From JAQVEM01 sp964603595 (GTDB taxonomy: Bacteria; Actinomycetota; Humimicrobiia; Humimicrobiales; Humimicrobiaceae), in NCBI GenBank assembly GCA_964603595.1, contig CAZRVN010000011.1, positions 1 to 14,165 of the forward strand: 14,165 bases of DNA, in the 5' to 3' direction. Under the pieces are notes generated by a model. The model saw only the letters and a list, made by a program, of their open reading frames with translations. It had not been told where the DNA came from and ran no database searches. Shown one piece after another: positions 1-6,366 of this stretch. The position numbers and the translations under genes are program-made. Position 1 is the stretch's first letter. Each line of letters opens with the position of its first letter.

Positions 1-32
1 TATTTAGCCGGCCTATAAGATAAAAAATAGTT

Positions 33-403
33 GGAGTTAGCCTGTAAGCCGAGTTCTGTAGTATCTACGATATAAACCATAGACACCAGTAGTCATCCAT
101 CTAGGATAAATATTACTATTTATCTCAAGCGGCCTAACCCGGAAGAAGGCGGGCCACCTTATACTTCCCTATTTGGCCTTTCTCCAGATGCGGTTTACCA
201 GGCCAGCCCGTCACCGGACTGCCGGTGAGCTCTTACCTCACCATTTCACCCTTACCAGAAAAATCTGGCGGTATATTTTCTGTTGCACTTGCGCTAGGAC
301 CAGTTTTTACACTGACCCCGCTGGGATTTACCCAGCATCCTGCCCTATGGAGCCCGGACTTTCCTCACAGTCAAAAAGCCTGCGCGACTACTCGGCTAAC
401 TCC
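33..403 (-). ncRNA. rnpB: RNase P RNA (class A)
   Basis: Catalytic RNA subunit of ribonuclease P, which removes 5' leaders from pre-tRNAs. Read on the minus strand, the 5' portion carries the conserved GAGGAAAGTCCGGGC block (complement near 350-366). The 3' portion carries ACAGAACTCGGCTTAC (complement near 44-59). A GGTAAACCGCATCTGG...GGCCAAATAGGG stretch lies between them. The ends are set by a perfect 10-bp P1 helix: GGAGTTAGCC at the RNA 5' end (394-403) pairs with GGCTAACTCC at the 3' end (33-42). About 371 nt is normal for a bacterial class A RNA. A run of six T follows the 3' helix and may help termination. Short ORFs antisense to this RNA are not genes. Confidence 0.96.
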
Positions 404-409
404 GGTTAT

Positions 410-437
410 ATATTACAGATATTTATTTAAAAATCAA
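410..437 (-). promoter_or_regulatory. Candidate sigma-70 promoter of rnpB
   Basis: On the minus strand a TTGATT -35 box (432-437) and a TAATAT -10 box (410-415) are separated by 16 bp. The expected start, 6-8 nt downstream, falls at about 403, the first base of the P1 helix of the RNase P RNA. This agreement is the main support. No start site has been measured. Confidence 0.5.
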
Positions 438-501
438 TACATTAAAAGGTCTGGCGTGACTTTTGATGTGAAGCTTAGTAAACTCTAAATACGGGAAGTA
501 C

Positions 502-969
502 TCATTCATTTATTTTACCGAAATTTATATGCGATTCCCCTTCGTAGGAAAGCTCTTTTTCATCAAGCGCCTTATTTACAAGCCTATCCGCCTCTGTATT
601 GCTCTCTCTGGGGATATGCCTTAAATCAACAACATTATATCTTTCCAATGACCTGGATATTTCCAGATACACCTTTAAAATACTTTTATCTTTTATCTTC
701 CATTTTTTCTTTACCTGATTATCCAGAAGCTTACTGTCAGTAAAAATCATTATCTTTCTGCATTTATACTTTGCTGCCATTTCAAGAGCCTTTTTAAGGG
801 CTGTATATTCAGCCATGTTATTGGTATGTTTCCCTATGCATTCGCTTAACTCCTCAAGTTTCTTATCCCTATTATCATACATTACTGCACCAACCGCAGA
901 AGGGCCTGGATTCCCTCTTGAGCCGCCGTCAAAATATATTTTCAAATACGTGTATGTCTTCTCTTCCAT
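502..969 (-). CDS. rnhA: Ribonuclease HI
   Basis: Degrades the RNA strand of RNA-DNA hybrids (R-loops, primers) in the cytoplasm. The 155-residue protein is a single RNase H fold of normal length. The four metal-binding acids are visible: Asp14 in FDGGSRGNPGP, Glu54 in NMAEYTAL, Asp78 in FTDSKLL and Asp128 in NTEADRL. The sequence resembles the short type 1 RNase H group often annotated as 'reverse transcriptase-like' and lacks the basic handle of E. coli RNase HI. Its ATG follows the stop codon of the zinc-ribbon gene with no gap, so the two are almost certainly co-transcribed and translationally coupled. The RNase P RNA lies just downstream on the same strand. Family assignment is firm; the cellular substrate is inferred from the family. 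Confidence 0.93.
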   Translation of the reverse strand: MEEKTYTYLKIYFDGGSRGNPGPSAVGAVMYDNRDKKLEELSECIGKHTNNMAEYTALKKALEMAAKYKCRKIMIFTDSKLLDNQVKKKWKIKDKSILKVYLEISRSLERYNVVDLRHIPRESNTEADRLVNKALDEKELSYEGESHINFGKINE

Positions 970-1731
970 TTAAGCTTCCAGTTCCTTTTTTATATCATCT
1001 ATTTCATTCCTGTATATTACAGCTATCCGACCGCACAGCGGGCACCTATATATTTTATCTATATCATCTATTTTTTCTGCCTCACTTGTCGGTATCTGCA
1101 TGTTGCACACGCTGCAAAAATTATCTTTCAGCACTGCTACGGCAATTCCATTCTTTTTATTCTTAACCTCACTGTACTTTTTTAAATACTCCTCAGGTAT
1201 CCTTGAAATAACACTTTCCTTTCTCTTTTCTAGCCCCTCTATATTGTGCCTTAAAACTTCTATCCTTTCCTCTATCTCATTTTTTATGTGGTCTATATCC
1301 GCTTTCCTCTTTTCCATTGCCTCGCGGGCTGACTTCACCTTTTCTGATTTATCTTCCATATCAATCATCATCTCTAAAACTTTATCCTCTATTCCAGAAT
1401 TCTTTTGCTTTAGAATCTTTACTTCCTCCTGATAACTTTCCAGTTCCTTTGTACTGGTAATTTTACCGCTAAAAAGCTTCTCTTCATTACTTTTAATTTT
1501 TTCACTCTGGATCTCAATAGTATCCTCTAATTTCCTGCGCTTGCTTTCCATAGCATTATAATCACTGCCTATCTTATCAAAGCTCTCTCTTGCCCTTTCA
1601 AACTCTTTCCGTGCAGAAACCATCTCATTGCTGCCTTTAATCTCCTCAATCTCCGAGAGCCGTGCAGAAACTGCATTATCTATTAACTGGAGCTCCGCCA
1701 GGTCTATTACATCAAACTTTTTTTCATCCAA
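970..1731 (-). CDS. C4-type zinc-ribbon coiled-coil protein (COG1579 / CT398-like)
   Basis: A 253-residue protein with a long charged helical hairpin or coiled coil (about residues 15-180). A C-terminal zinc ribbon follows, with Cys206-x2-Cys209 and Cys230-x2-Cys233. This is the layout of the COG1579 family, whose best-known member is chlamydial CT398/CdsZ. Some members are reported to bind sigma-54 or secretion parts; the role here is unknown. The start is a TTG: GGAGG lies 6 nt upstream, and no in-frame ATG fits. The first codons overlap the last 8 bp of nif3, indicating translational coupling. The RNase HI gene follows with no spacing. The conserved neighbourhood suggests a housekeeping nucleic-acid role, which is inference. 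Confidence 0.9.
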   Translation of the reverse strand: MDEKKFDVIDLAELQLIDNAVSARLSEIEEIKGSNEMVSARKEFERARESFDKIGSDYNAMESKRRKLEDTIEIQSEKIKSNEEKLFSGKITSTKELESYQEEVKILKQKNSGIEDKVLEMMIDMEDKSEKVKSAREAMEKRKADIDHIKNEIEERIEVLRHNIEGLEKRKESVISRIPEEYLKKYSEVKNKKNGIAVAVLKDNFCSVCNMQIPTSEAEKIDDIDKIYRCPLCGRIAVIYRNEIDDIKKELEA

Positions 1732-2854
1732 TATGATACCTCCATGAGTTACTCCCCTTTTTGCTTTTTAATACATCAATACCAATATCATTTTTCTTAA
1801 AATAGTCTTTCAGTATAGCAGAAATTCCATCTACTGCTAGCTTTTCACTATTGCCGTGCCCTACCGCTATAAGGATTTTACCGCCTTCAATAACTTTCAG
1901 GGCACTATGATAGTCCATCTCGCCAACCACTACAGCATCACAGTCTATACCCACAAGCTTATCAGTAAGAGAATTAGCACTGCCGCAGGCCACTGCTACC
2001 CTGTCAATCTTCCTTTCTCCGGCACCCTTATCTTCTTTACTCATCCACGTAAAACTATCAATGCCAAGACTATCCTTAATCTCTGCTGCAAACTTGCTAA
2101 AAGACTTACTTTCAGCCAATCTCCCGCACCTTCCAATCCCTGCCTCACTAAACCTGTTTTCAATCTTATAAATATCATATGCCGCTTCTTCATATGGATG
2201 CACAGCTTTCACTGCTTCAACCAGGACTTCAAGGTTTTTTTCATTTACTATGCATTCAATCCTTACTTCTTCAACGTAGCTCATTTCACCTCTACTCCCC
2301 GTATACGGCCTTGAACCCTTACCGGGAATAAAAGTACCTTTCCCTTTAGTATTAAAGGTACAGCACGAATAATTCCGCCACTTGCCTCCACCGCTCCGGC
2401 AAATAACTTCCCTTATTTTCTCTTCTGATTCTATTGGTGCAAAAACAACAAACTTATACCACTGTTCATATTGTCCCTCAACTATCTCCAGGTCAGTCAA
2501 ACCCAGTGTAGAAGCCAGCAAATCATTTAACCCGCCGGGCATTGAGTCGTAATTTGTATGGGTGCAGTAAACTGCTATACCATTCTCTATAAGTTTTAAG
2601 ATTTCTTTTTCCCCTGTCCTTGAGCTTAAAATAGTGTCAATGGAATTAAACATTAAAGGGTGATGGGCTACTATTAAATCAGAGTTAAGACTGGCTGCTT
2701 CATCTGCCACGATATCTGTTACATTTAGGGTAACAAGAATTCTTTTTATTTCATTTTCCAGATTTCCAATCTGAAGGCCTGCTTTATCCCAGCTTAGAGC
2801 AAGGTTTATATAAAAGACCTTATCCAGGCACGAAGACAGTTCACTAAGAATCAT
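1724..2854 (-). CDS. Nif3-like dinuclear metal-centre protein (YqfO type)
   Basis: A 376-residue Nif3/DUF34 (COG0327) protein with a hexameric dinuclear metal fold and a broadly conserved but poorly defined role. It is sometimes labelled GTP cyclohydrolase 1 type 2. Metal-ligand motifs are in order: His64-His65 in VAHHPLMF, His99...Asp103 in THTNYDS, and His333...Glu337 in GHGNSE. Between the two halves (about 130-230) lies the CutA/PII-like insert of the long YqfO form, with its hallmark HPYEEAAYDIYKIE. The ATG is preceded by an AT-rich spacer without a clear Shine-Dalgarno sequence. The N-terminus (LSWDKAGLQIGN) still matches the family start, so the start is kept. It is the first gene of the nif3, zinc-ribbon, rnhA unit. 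Confidence 0.94.
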   Translation of the reverse strand: MILSELSSCLDKVFYINLALSWDKAGLQIGNLENEIKRILVTLNVTDIVADEAASLNSDLIVAHHPLMFNSIDTILSSRTGEKEILKLIENGIAVYCTHTNYDSMPGGLNDLLASTLGLTDLEIVEGQYEQWYKFVVFAPIESEEKIREVICRSGGGKWRNYSCCTFNTKGKGTFIPGKGSRPYTGSRGEMSYVEEVRIECIVNEKNLEVLVEAVKAVHPYEEAAYDIYKIENRFSEAGIGRCGRLAESKSFSKFAAEIKDSLGIDSFTWMSKEDKGAGERKIDRVAVACGSANSLTDKLVGIDCDAVVVGEMDYHSALKVIEGGKILIAVGHGNSEKLAVDGISAILKDYFKKNDIGIDVLKSKKGSNSWRYHIG

Positions 2855-2883
2855 GTTGAATATATAAAATTGTATTATTAGAT

Positions 2884-2901
2884 TAAATATTATAATATTT
2901 A
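2884..2901. promoter_or_regulatory. 18-bp perfect AT palindrome in divergent promoter region
   Basis: An 18-bp perfect palindrome (TAAATATTATAATATTTA) lies in the roughly 100-bp gap between the divergent nif3 and isomerase genes. It contains TATAAT readable on both strands, so it may hold -10 boxes for both genes, or be an operator. In such AT-rich DNA it could also be chance. Confidence 0.35.
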
Positions 2902-2958
2902 CGTTGAAATAAAAAGAAATATCTTCCCGGCGCTTTTGCTATTTTTTAAAGGAGGCAA

Positions 2959-4062
2959 ATGAAATCTTTAGAAAATGAAAGAAAGATCCTTCAAAGTATA
3001 CCGGACGCAATGTTAAAGACCCTTTATGAATTCCCCAAACAGTTTCAAACAGCAGGAGACACTATAAAAAAGCTAAAACTACCATTTAGAAAGAAATTTA
3101 AAAATTCCCTCATTATAGGGATGGGAAGCTCCACCAATGTAGTATATAGACTGATAAACTCTATGGACATTGATAAGATAAATATACCCGTTTTTCTCTG
3201 CTCAAGGTCTACCATTCCTTCATGGGTAAATGAAGAAACCCTGATTGTTGCAGTAACCCACAGTGGTAATTCAATTGAGGTTATTGAAGCAGTAGATACA
3301 GCACTAAAAGCAGGTGCAAATATAGTCGCTATTACCACCGGCGGCAAATTAAAAGAAAAAGCACTTTCCGATGACAGGATACTGCTTATTGAATATTCAG
3401 TAGATATATTATCAAGAATGGTAGTAGGGTGTATCTATGTCTTTATTACAAACATATTAAATAAGGCAGGCGCCCTTGATATTTGCAGTGATGAAAAGGA
3501 ATGCCTCCTGGGAATTGACTGGGGCGAGGTTGAGAAGGTGCTTACCACTTTATCAAAAGACTTAAGCCCTGATATAAGGATATCCCAAAACATTGCCAAG
3601 AGAACTGCTATTAATCTGTTTGGCAATATTCCGGTTATATACGGCAGCAGCATGCTAACCGGTACAATTGCATACCGCCTTAAAAGCCAGATTTGCCTTA
3701 ACAGCAATAACTTTGCACATTTTAATACCATCCCCGAGCTGGACCATGATGAAATAGCTGCGTGGGGCATGGGACATGACCTTAGAAATAATTATTTTGT
3801 ACTTTTTATTACAGATAAAGACTCAAAAGAAGAAACTTTAAGAAGAGTAGAGATATTAAAAGGGATTCTGTTTGAGAAAAAAATTAACTTTGAAGAAATC
3901 ATCCTTGAAGGTTCAAATGATGCAATAAAAGGATTCTCCGGTATTCTCCTTGCAGACTGGATAAGCGTATATCTTGCAGTAATGAATAAAGTTGACCCTA
4001 CTTCCTCATACCTGCTTGACTTAATGAAATCCCGATTCGCCCGTGCAAGCGGCCCCTACTAA
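2959..4062 (+). CDS. Bifunctional phosphoglucose/phosphomannose isomerase family protein
   Basis: A 367-residue two-SIS-domain protein of the archaeal/actinobacterial PGI/PMI family, which interconverts glucose-6-P or mannose-6-P with fructose-6-P. The first SIS domain holds IIGMGSSTN (52-60) and VAVTHSGNS (97-105). Arg153 sits where the family has its Pro-Arg-Ala-Ala-like segment. The C-terminal PGI_C domain has PELDHDE (His263) and NKVDPTSS with the catalytic Lys344. AAAGGAGG lies a few bases before the ATG. One oddity is that the family's Asn-Glu-Asn segment, 16 residues before the catalytic His, reads Leu247-Asn-Ser here, so the usual catalytic Glu seems absent. Activity is therefore less certain than family membership. 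The gene stands alone, divergent from nif3. Confidence 0.88.
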   Translation: MKSLENERKILQSIPDAMLKTLYEFPKQFQTAGDTIKKLKLPFRKKFKNSLIIGMGSSTNVVYRLINSMDIDKINIPVFLCSRSTIPSWVNEETLIVAVTHSGNSIEVIEAVDTALKAGANIVAITTGGKLKEKALSDDRILLIEYSVDILSRMVVGCIYVFITNILNKAGALDICSDEKECLLGIDWGEVEKVLTTLSKDLSPDIRISQNIAKRTAINLFGNIPVIYGSSMLTGTIAYRLKSQICLNSNNFAHFNTIPELDHDEIAAWGMGHDLRNNYFVLFITDKDSKEETLRRVEILKGILFEKKINFEEIILEGSNDAIKGFSGILLADWISVYLAVMNKVDPTSSYLLDLMKSRFARASGPY

Positions 4063-4075
4063 CATGCTAATCTAC

Positions 4076-4091
4076 ATCTAAAAAATAATTC
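4076..4091. repeat. 16-bp direct repeat, copy 1
   Basis: ATCTAAAAAATAATTC occurs here and again, exactly, at 4529-4544, flanking the tRNA at about 450 bp distance. The sequence is low in complexity, so the match may be chance. Confidence 0.4.
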
Positions 4092-4205
4092 TTTAAATTA
4101 TAAACCGGGGTTAAAAACTTAAATCCTACAGAATATGGACTGCTCTTTTAACTTGCACAGAATTACAGAAGCTAAATTATGGTTTTTAATGGTATTATTA
4201 GATTT

Positions 4206-4282
4206 TGGTGGGCCCACCAGGACTCGAACCTGGGACCTCCGCATTATGAGTGCGCTGCTCTAACCAACTGAGCTATGGGCCC
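4206..4282 (-). tRNA. tRNA with CAT anticodon (Met, or Ile2)
   Basis: A full cloverleaf of 77 nt on the minus strand, with the CCA end encoded. The acceptor GGGCCCA pairs with TGGGCCC, the discriminator is A, the D arm contains AGCTCAGTTGGTTAGAGC, and the anticodon stem is GCGCA/TGCGG with loop CTCATAA. The T arm reads CCAGGTTCGAGTCCTGG. Because the acceptor stem lacks the first-pair mismatch of initiators, this is not fMet. CAT may be elongator Met or lysidine-modified Ile2 reading ATA; A37-A38 and the C4/C5 pairs would also suit Ile2. I cannot separate these without a specific model. Confidence 0.93.
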
Positions 4283-4599
4283 TACTAGAAGGAAAACTGC
4301 TTTAGACAATTGGATATATTAATAAAAATCATTAAATAAGTCAATCACACCCTGCCAGTAATTCAGGAATGAATTATAGCATTAATGATATAACTTACAA
4401 GCGCCTAAATATCCAGTAACCAGCTGGTTTTTTCAATAGTATAAAAAGACTTAAAAAATTCATTTCCTTTAAGAAGATATTCTTTTAATGTTTAAGTCAT
4501 CTGCCTTTATATCAGTAAGTAAGAGCATATCTAAAAAATAATTCGCAAGCTCTACTATCCTATAAAATTAGTTTTAGATCTTTTTTCTTTTTATAAGGC
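4283..4599. other. Intergenic region without recognised genes
   Basis: About 317 bp of AT-rich DNA between the tRNA and the stop of the lipoprotein gene. I see no ORF of substance, no RNA motif and no clear GC-rich hairpin with T-run. It should hold the tRNA promoter and the 3' end of the lipoprotein transcript. It also contains one copy of the 16-bp repeat. Confidence 0.6.
4529..4544. repeat. 16-bp direct repeat, copy 2
   Basis: Exact second copy of the sequence at 4076-4091. With the first copy it brackets the tRNA gene. No target duplication or element is visible between them. Confidence 0.4.
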
Positions 4600-5712
4600 T
4601 CAGTATCCGATATCAATCGCATCTTCAAGAGTAGGTATCAATATATAATCAAGTTCTTCCGAATATGCTAAATCATTAGGATGCAATCCGTCTCCTGAAT
4701 CATAGTCAGGGTCAAGTGCTCTATCATCCTCACTGATCCTTAAAGCTGCTTCAAGGTCAAGAACTGAGATATCCTCATATTCACAGTACTCATGAATCCA
4801 ATCGTTAAATTCCAGAATGGATTCGAGCTGCTCTTCCGAACGCTCGGGATTATCAGGGTTTACAGGGACAACAGTTGCCAGGACAGGGATCACTCCCTCA
4901 CCCCTGCAGAGATTTACCCAATCTCTTATCAGGTCCTTATAAGCCTCTATAGACGTCCCATAATCCTCGGGAGGAAAGTAAGCAGCACATTCCTTGATTA
5001 TCATGATATCCGGCTTATCACCTTCCAGTATATTCCCTATGACATTACCCTTATCAAATTGGTACTCGTCATAAACTGCTATATCAAGATCAGGAAAGTG
5101 ATCCTCTACATTCCATGCAGAACCAACAGAAGCACATACAAATGCAATCTCAGCATCTTCCAGTTCACCAGAATAGGTAGCTTCTGGTTCGCCAGCTTCT
5201 TCTTCTGCAGTTTCCTCTCTGGCAGCTTCTTCTTCCTCTGCTTCGGCTGCCTCAGCTTTTCCTACTGCATTTATATCAATAGTAACACAACTGCTTCCAG
5301 CTTCCTGATATAGATAAACAGATAAATAATATTCACTGTTATGTGCATCAGCATAAAACTCTGACCAATCATCAAAATCGCCGGAAGATACAGAATCTAT
5401 CTGCCAGTTCTCCGGTAATTCCTGCTCATACCAGCCAGACAGCTGTTCGATCTCACCTTCATATTCCATATGAATATAAAAAGACATCACTCCTTCAACT
5501 GTTGTCTTTTCAGACTCTGTAATATCTGCCTGGTTGTGGATAGGAACAGTTTCCGGAAAACCCGGTGGTACACCTGCAGTCGTCTCCACCTCTTCAGTAC
5601 CTGCCTCTGTTGATTCTTCTGTTACATCAGCTACTCTCTCTGTAATTTTGCTGCAGCCGCAAATCAAAAACAACGCAAGTATTATAGCTAAGAATGAAAT
5701 CATTTTTCGCAA
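4600..5712 (-). CDS. Secreted lipoprotein with C-terminal SGNH-hydrolase-like domain
   Basis: A 370-residue exported lipoprotein. Residues 1-19 are a signal peptide (hydrophobic SFLAIILALFLI) ending in a lipobox, with Cys20 as lipidation site. A Thr/Glu-rich tether, an N-terminal alpha/beta domain (about 70-152) and a very acidic Ala/Glu linker (about 153-178) follow. The C-terminal domain (about 185-365) resembles SGNH/GDSL hydrolases. Block V is clear: DGLHPN with Asp341 and His344. Ser195 in CASVG sits where the nucleophile of block I belongs, although the usual GDS is absent. It probably acts on esters or acetyl groups outside the membrane; the substrate is unknown. The start is TTG, because GGAGG lies 5 nt upstream of it, whereas the ATG three codons later would be too far. 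Monocistronic. Confidence 0.75.
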   Translation of the reverse strand: MRKMISFLAIILALFLICGCSKITERVADVTEESTEAGTEEVETTAGVPPGFPETVPIHNQADITESEKTTVEGVMSFYIHMEYEGEIEQLSGWYEQELPENWQIDSVSSGDFDDWSEFYADAHNSEYYLSVYLYQEAGSSCVTIDINAVGKAEAAEAEEEEAAREETAEEEAGEPEATYSGELEDAEIAFVCASVGSAWNVEDHFPDLDIAVYDEYQFDKGNVIGNILEGDKPDIMIIKECAAYFPPEDYGTSIEAYKDLIRDWVNLCRGEGVIPVLATVVPVNPDNPERSEEQLESILEFNDWIHEYCEYEDISVLDLEAALRISEDDRALDPDYDSGDGLHPNDLAYSEELDYILIPTLEDAIDIGY

Positions 5713-5724
5713 TTTTACCTCCCT
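5713..5724 (-). promoter_or_regulatory. Shine-Dalgarno site deciding a TTG start
   Basis: AGGGAGGT lies 5 nt before the TTG at 5712-5710. The alternative ATG (codon 4) would leave about 14 nt, so TTG is the better start of the lipoprotein gene. Confidence 0.7.
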
Positions 5725-5789
5725 GGTAATAATTAAAATCTTAAAAACTATAAAAACCTACGCATCATACATTCCAGTAAAAATCATCA

Positions 5790-5993
5790 TCATATTTTCC
5801 AGGCATGAACTAGAGGTTTGTCATTTTCATAATTTTCCCTGAACTCGAATAAGTAGATTATCCCATTTACCCTATTAAAACCCACCGCACCCAGATTGCG
5901 CAGTTTGTATTCCGAAATATTATAAAGTATATCATTGATATCCAAAGCTGCATATGACTGCGGGTGATATGATTTTATTTCTCCCCTGGCTAT
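5790..5993 (-). pseudogene. Open frame without a normal start, possible gene remnant
   Basis: An open frame of 67 codons downstream of radC on the minus strand, bounded upstream by a TAG at 5994-5996. It has no ATG; TTG at 5945 could start a 51-residue product. The translation has a protein-like composition: residues YAALDINDILYNISEY, then LGAVGFNRVNGIIYLFEF, and it ends in HAWKI. I do not recognise the family. A short ORF just upstream (6018-6086) lies in another frame. The two may be pieces of one broken gene that once followed radC. A spurious frame cannot be excluded. Confidence 0.35.
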
Positions 5994-6017
5994 CTACTCT
6001 ATTAATAAACACAAGGA

Positions 6018-6086
6018 TCATATGACCTTACCCCAATCTTTGGTCCAGTTTTTTGGGGTATAGTCTTTAGCCAGTGATATAAACAT
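6018..6086 (-). pseudogene. 22-codon ORF with ribosome binding site, possible 5' end of a broken gene
   Basis: A 22-residue ORF (MFISLAKDYTPKNW...) preceded by AGAGGTG a few bases before its ATG, about 50 bp after the radC stop. It ends early at a TGA. The frame at 5790-5993 continues in a different phase, which would fit a frameshifted gene. An 8-bp inverted repeat (TACCCCAA at 6029-6036, TTGGGGTA at 6053-6060) lies within it. Unrecognised. Confidence 0.25.
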
Positions 6087-6138
6087 TGCACCTCTGTTCT
6101 TTTTAATCCTCCCAGTTAAATGAGTTCTTTTATTATAA

Positions 6139-6366
6139 TTAAATCATCTGCTTCTGCTTAAAGCTAAAATATCCGCTTTCAGCTACAATAATATGATCCA
6201 GGACATTAATCCCCAGGATGGCAAAAGACTTGCATAACCTTTCAGTTATTTCTATGTCATCAATAGAGGGTTCAGGGTCACCGCTTGGATGATTATGTAT
6301 GAATATTACTGATGCTGCCGAATCCTTAATAGCCGGTTTTATCACTTCCCTTGGGTGGACTACCGA
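6139..6366 (-). pseudogene. radC: RadC 3' fragment (JAB/JAMM domain), split by element insertion
   Basis: The C-terminal part of RadC (COG2003, DUF2466), a JAB-domain protein of uncertain function once linked to DNA repair. Reading starts at SVVHPREV, a very typical RadC segment. It continues through the JAMM-like motif HNHPSGDPEPSIDD (His-x-His-x7-Ser-x2-Asp) and LGINVLDHIIVAESGY to a normal C-terminus. Just upstream the radC frame meets a TAG (6367-6369), where the sequence turns into the serine recombinase gene. The GTG at 6345 is an internal Val codon, not a real start. The upstream half of radC is not found in the window. The gene is broken in the integrated state and would be restored only if the element excised. 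Confidence 0.88.

Noticed and set aside
173..488. Two overlapping plus-strand ORFs of 85-87 codons
   Set aside because: They lie antisense to the RNase P RNA and read through its conserved helices; no protein-like features.
1100..2314. Plus-strand ORFs of 110 and 152 codons
   Set aside because: Shadow frames of the zinc-ribbon and nif3 genes, whose motifs on the minus strand are unambiguous.
6030..6060. Inverted repeat ACCCCAA...TTGGGGT as a terminator
   Set aside because: Loop of 16 nt and no T-run on either side; could form a hairpin, but termination is not supported.
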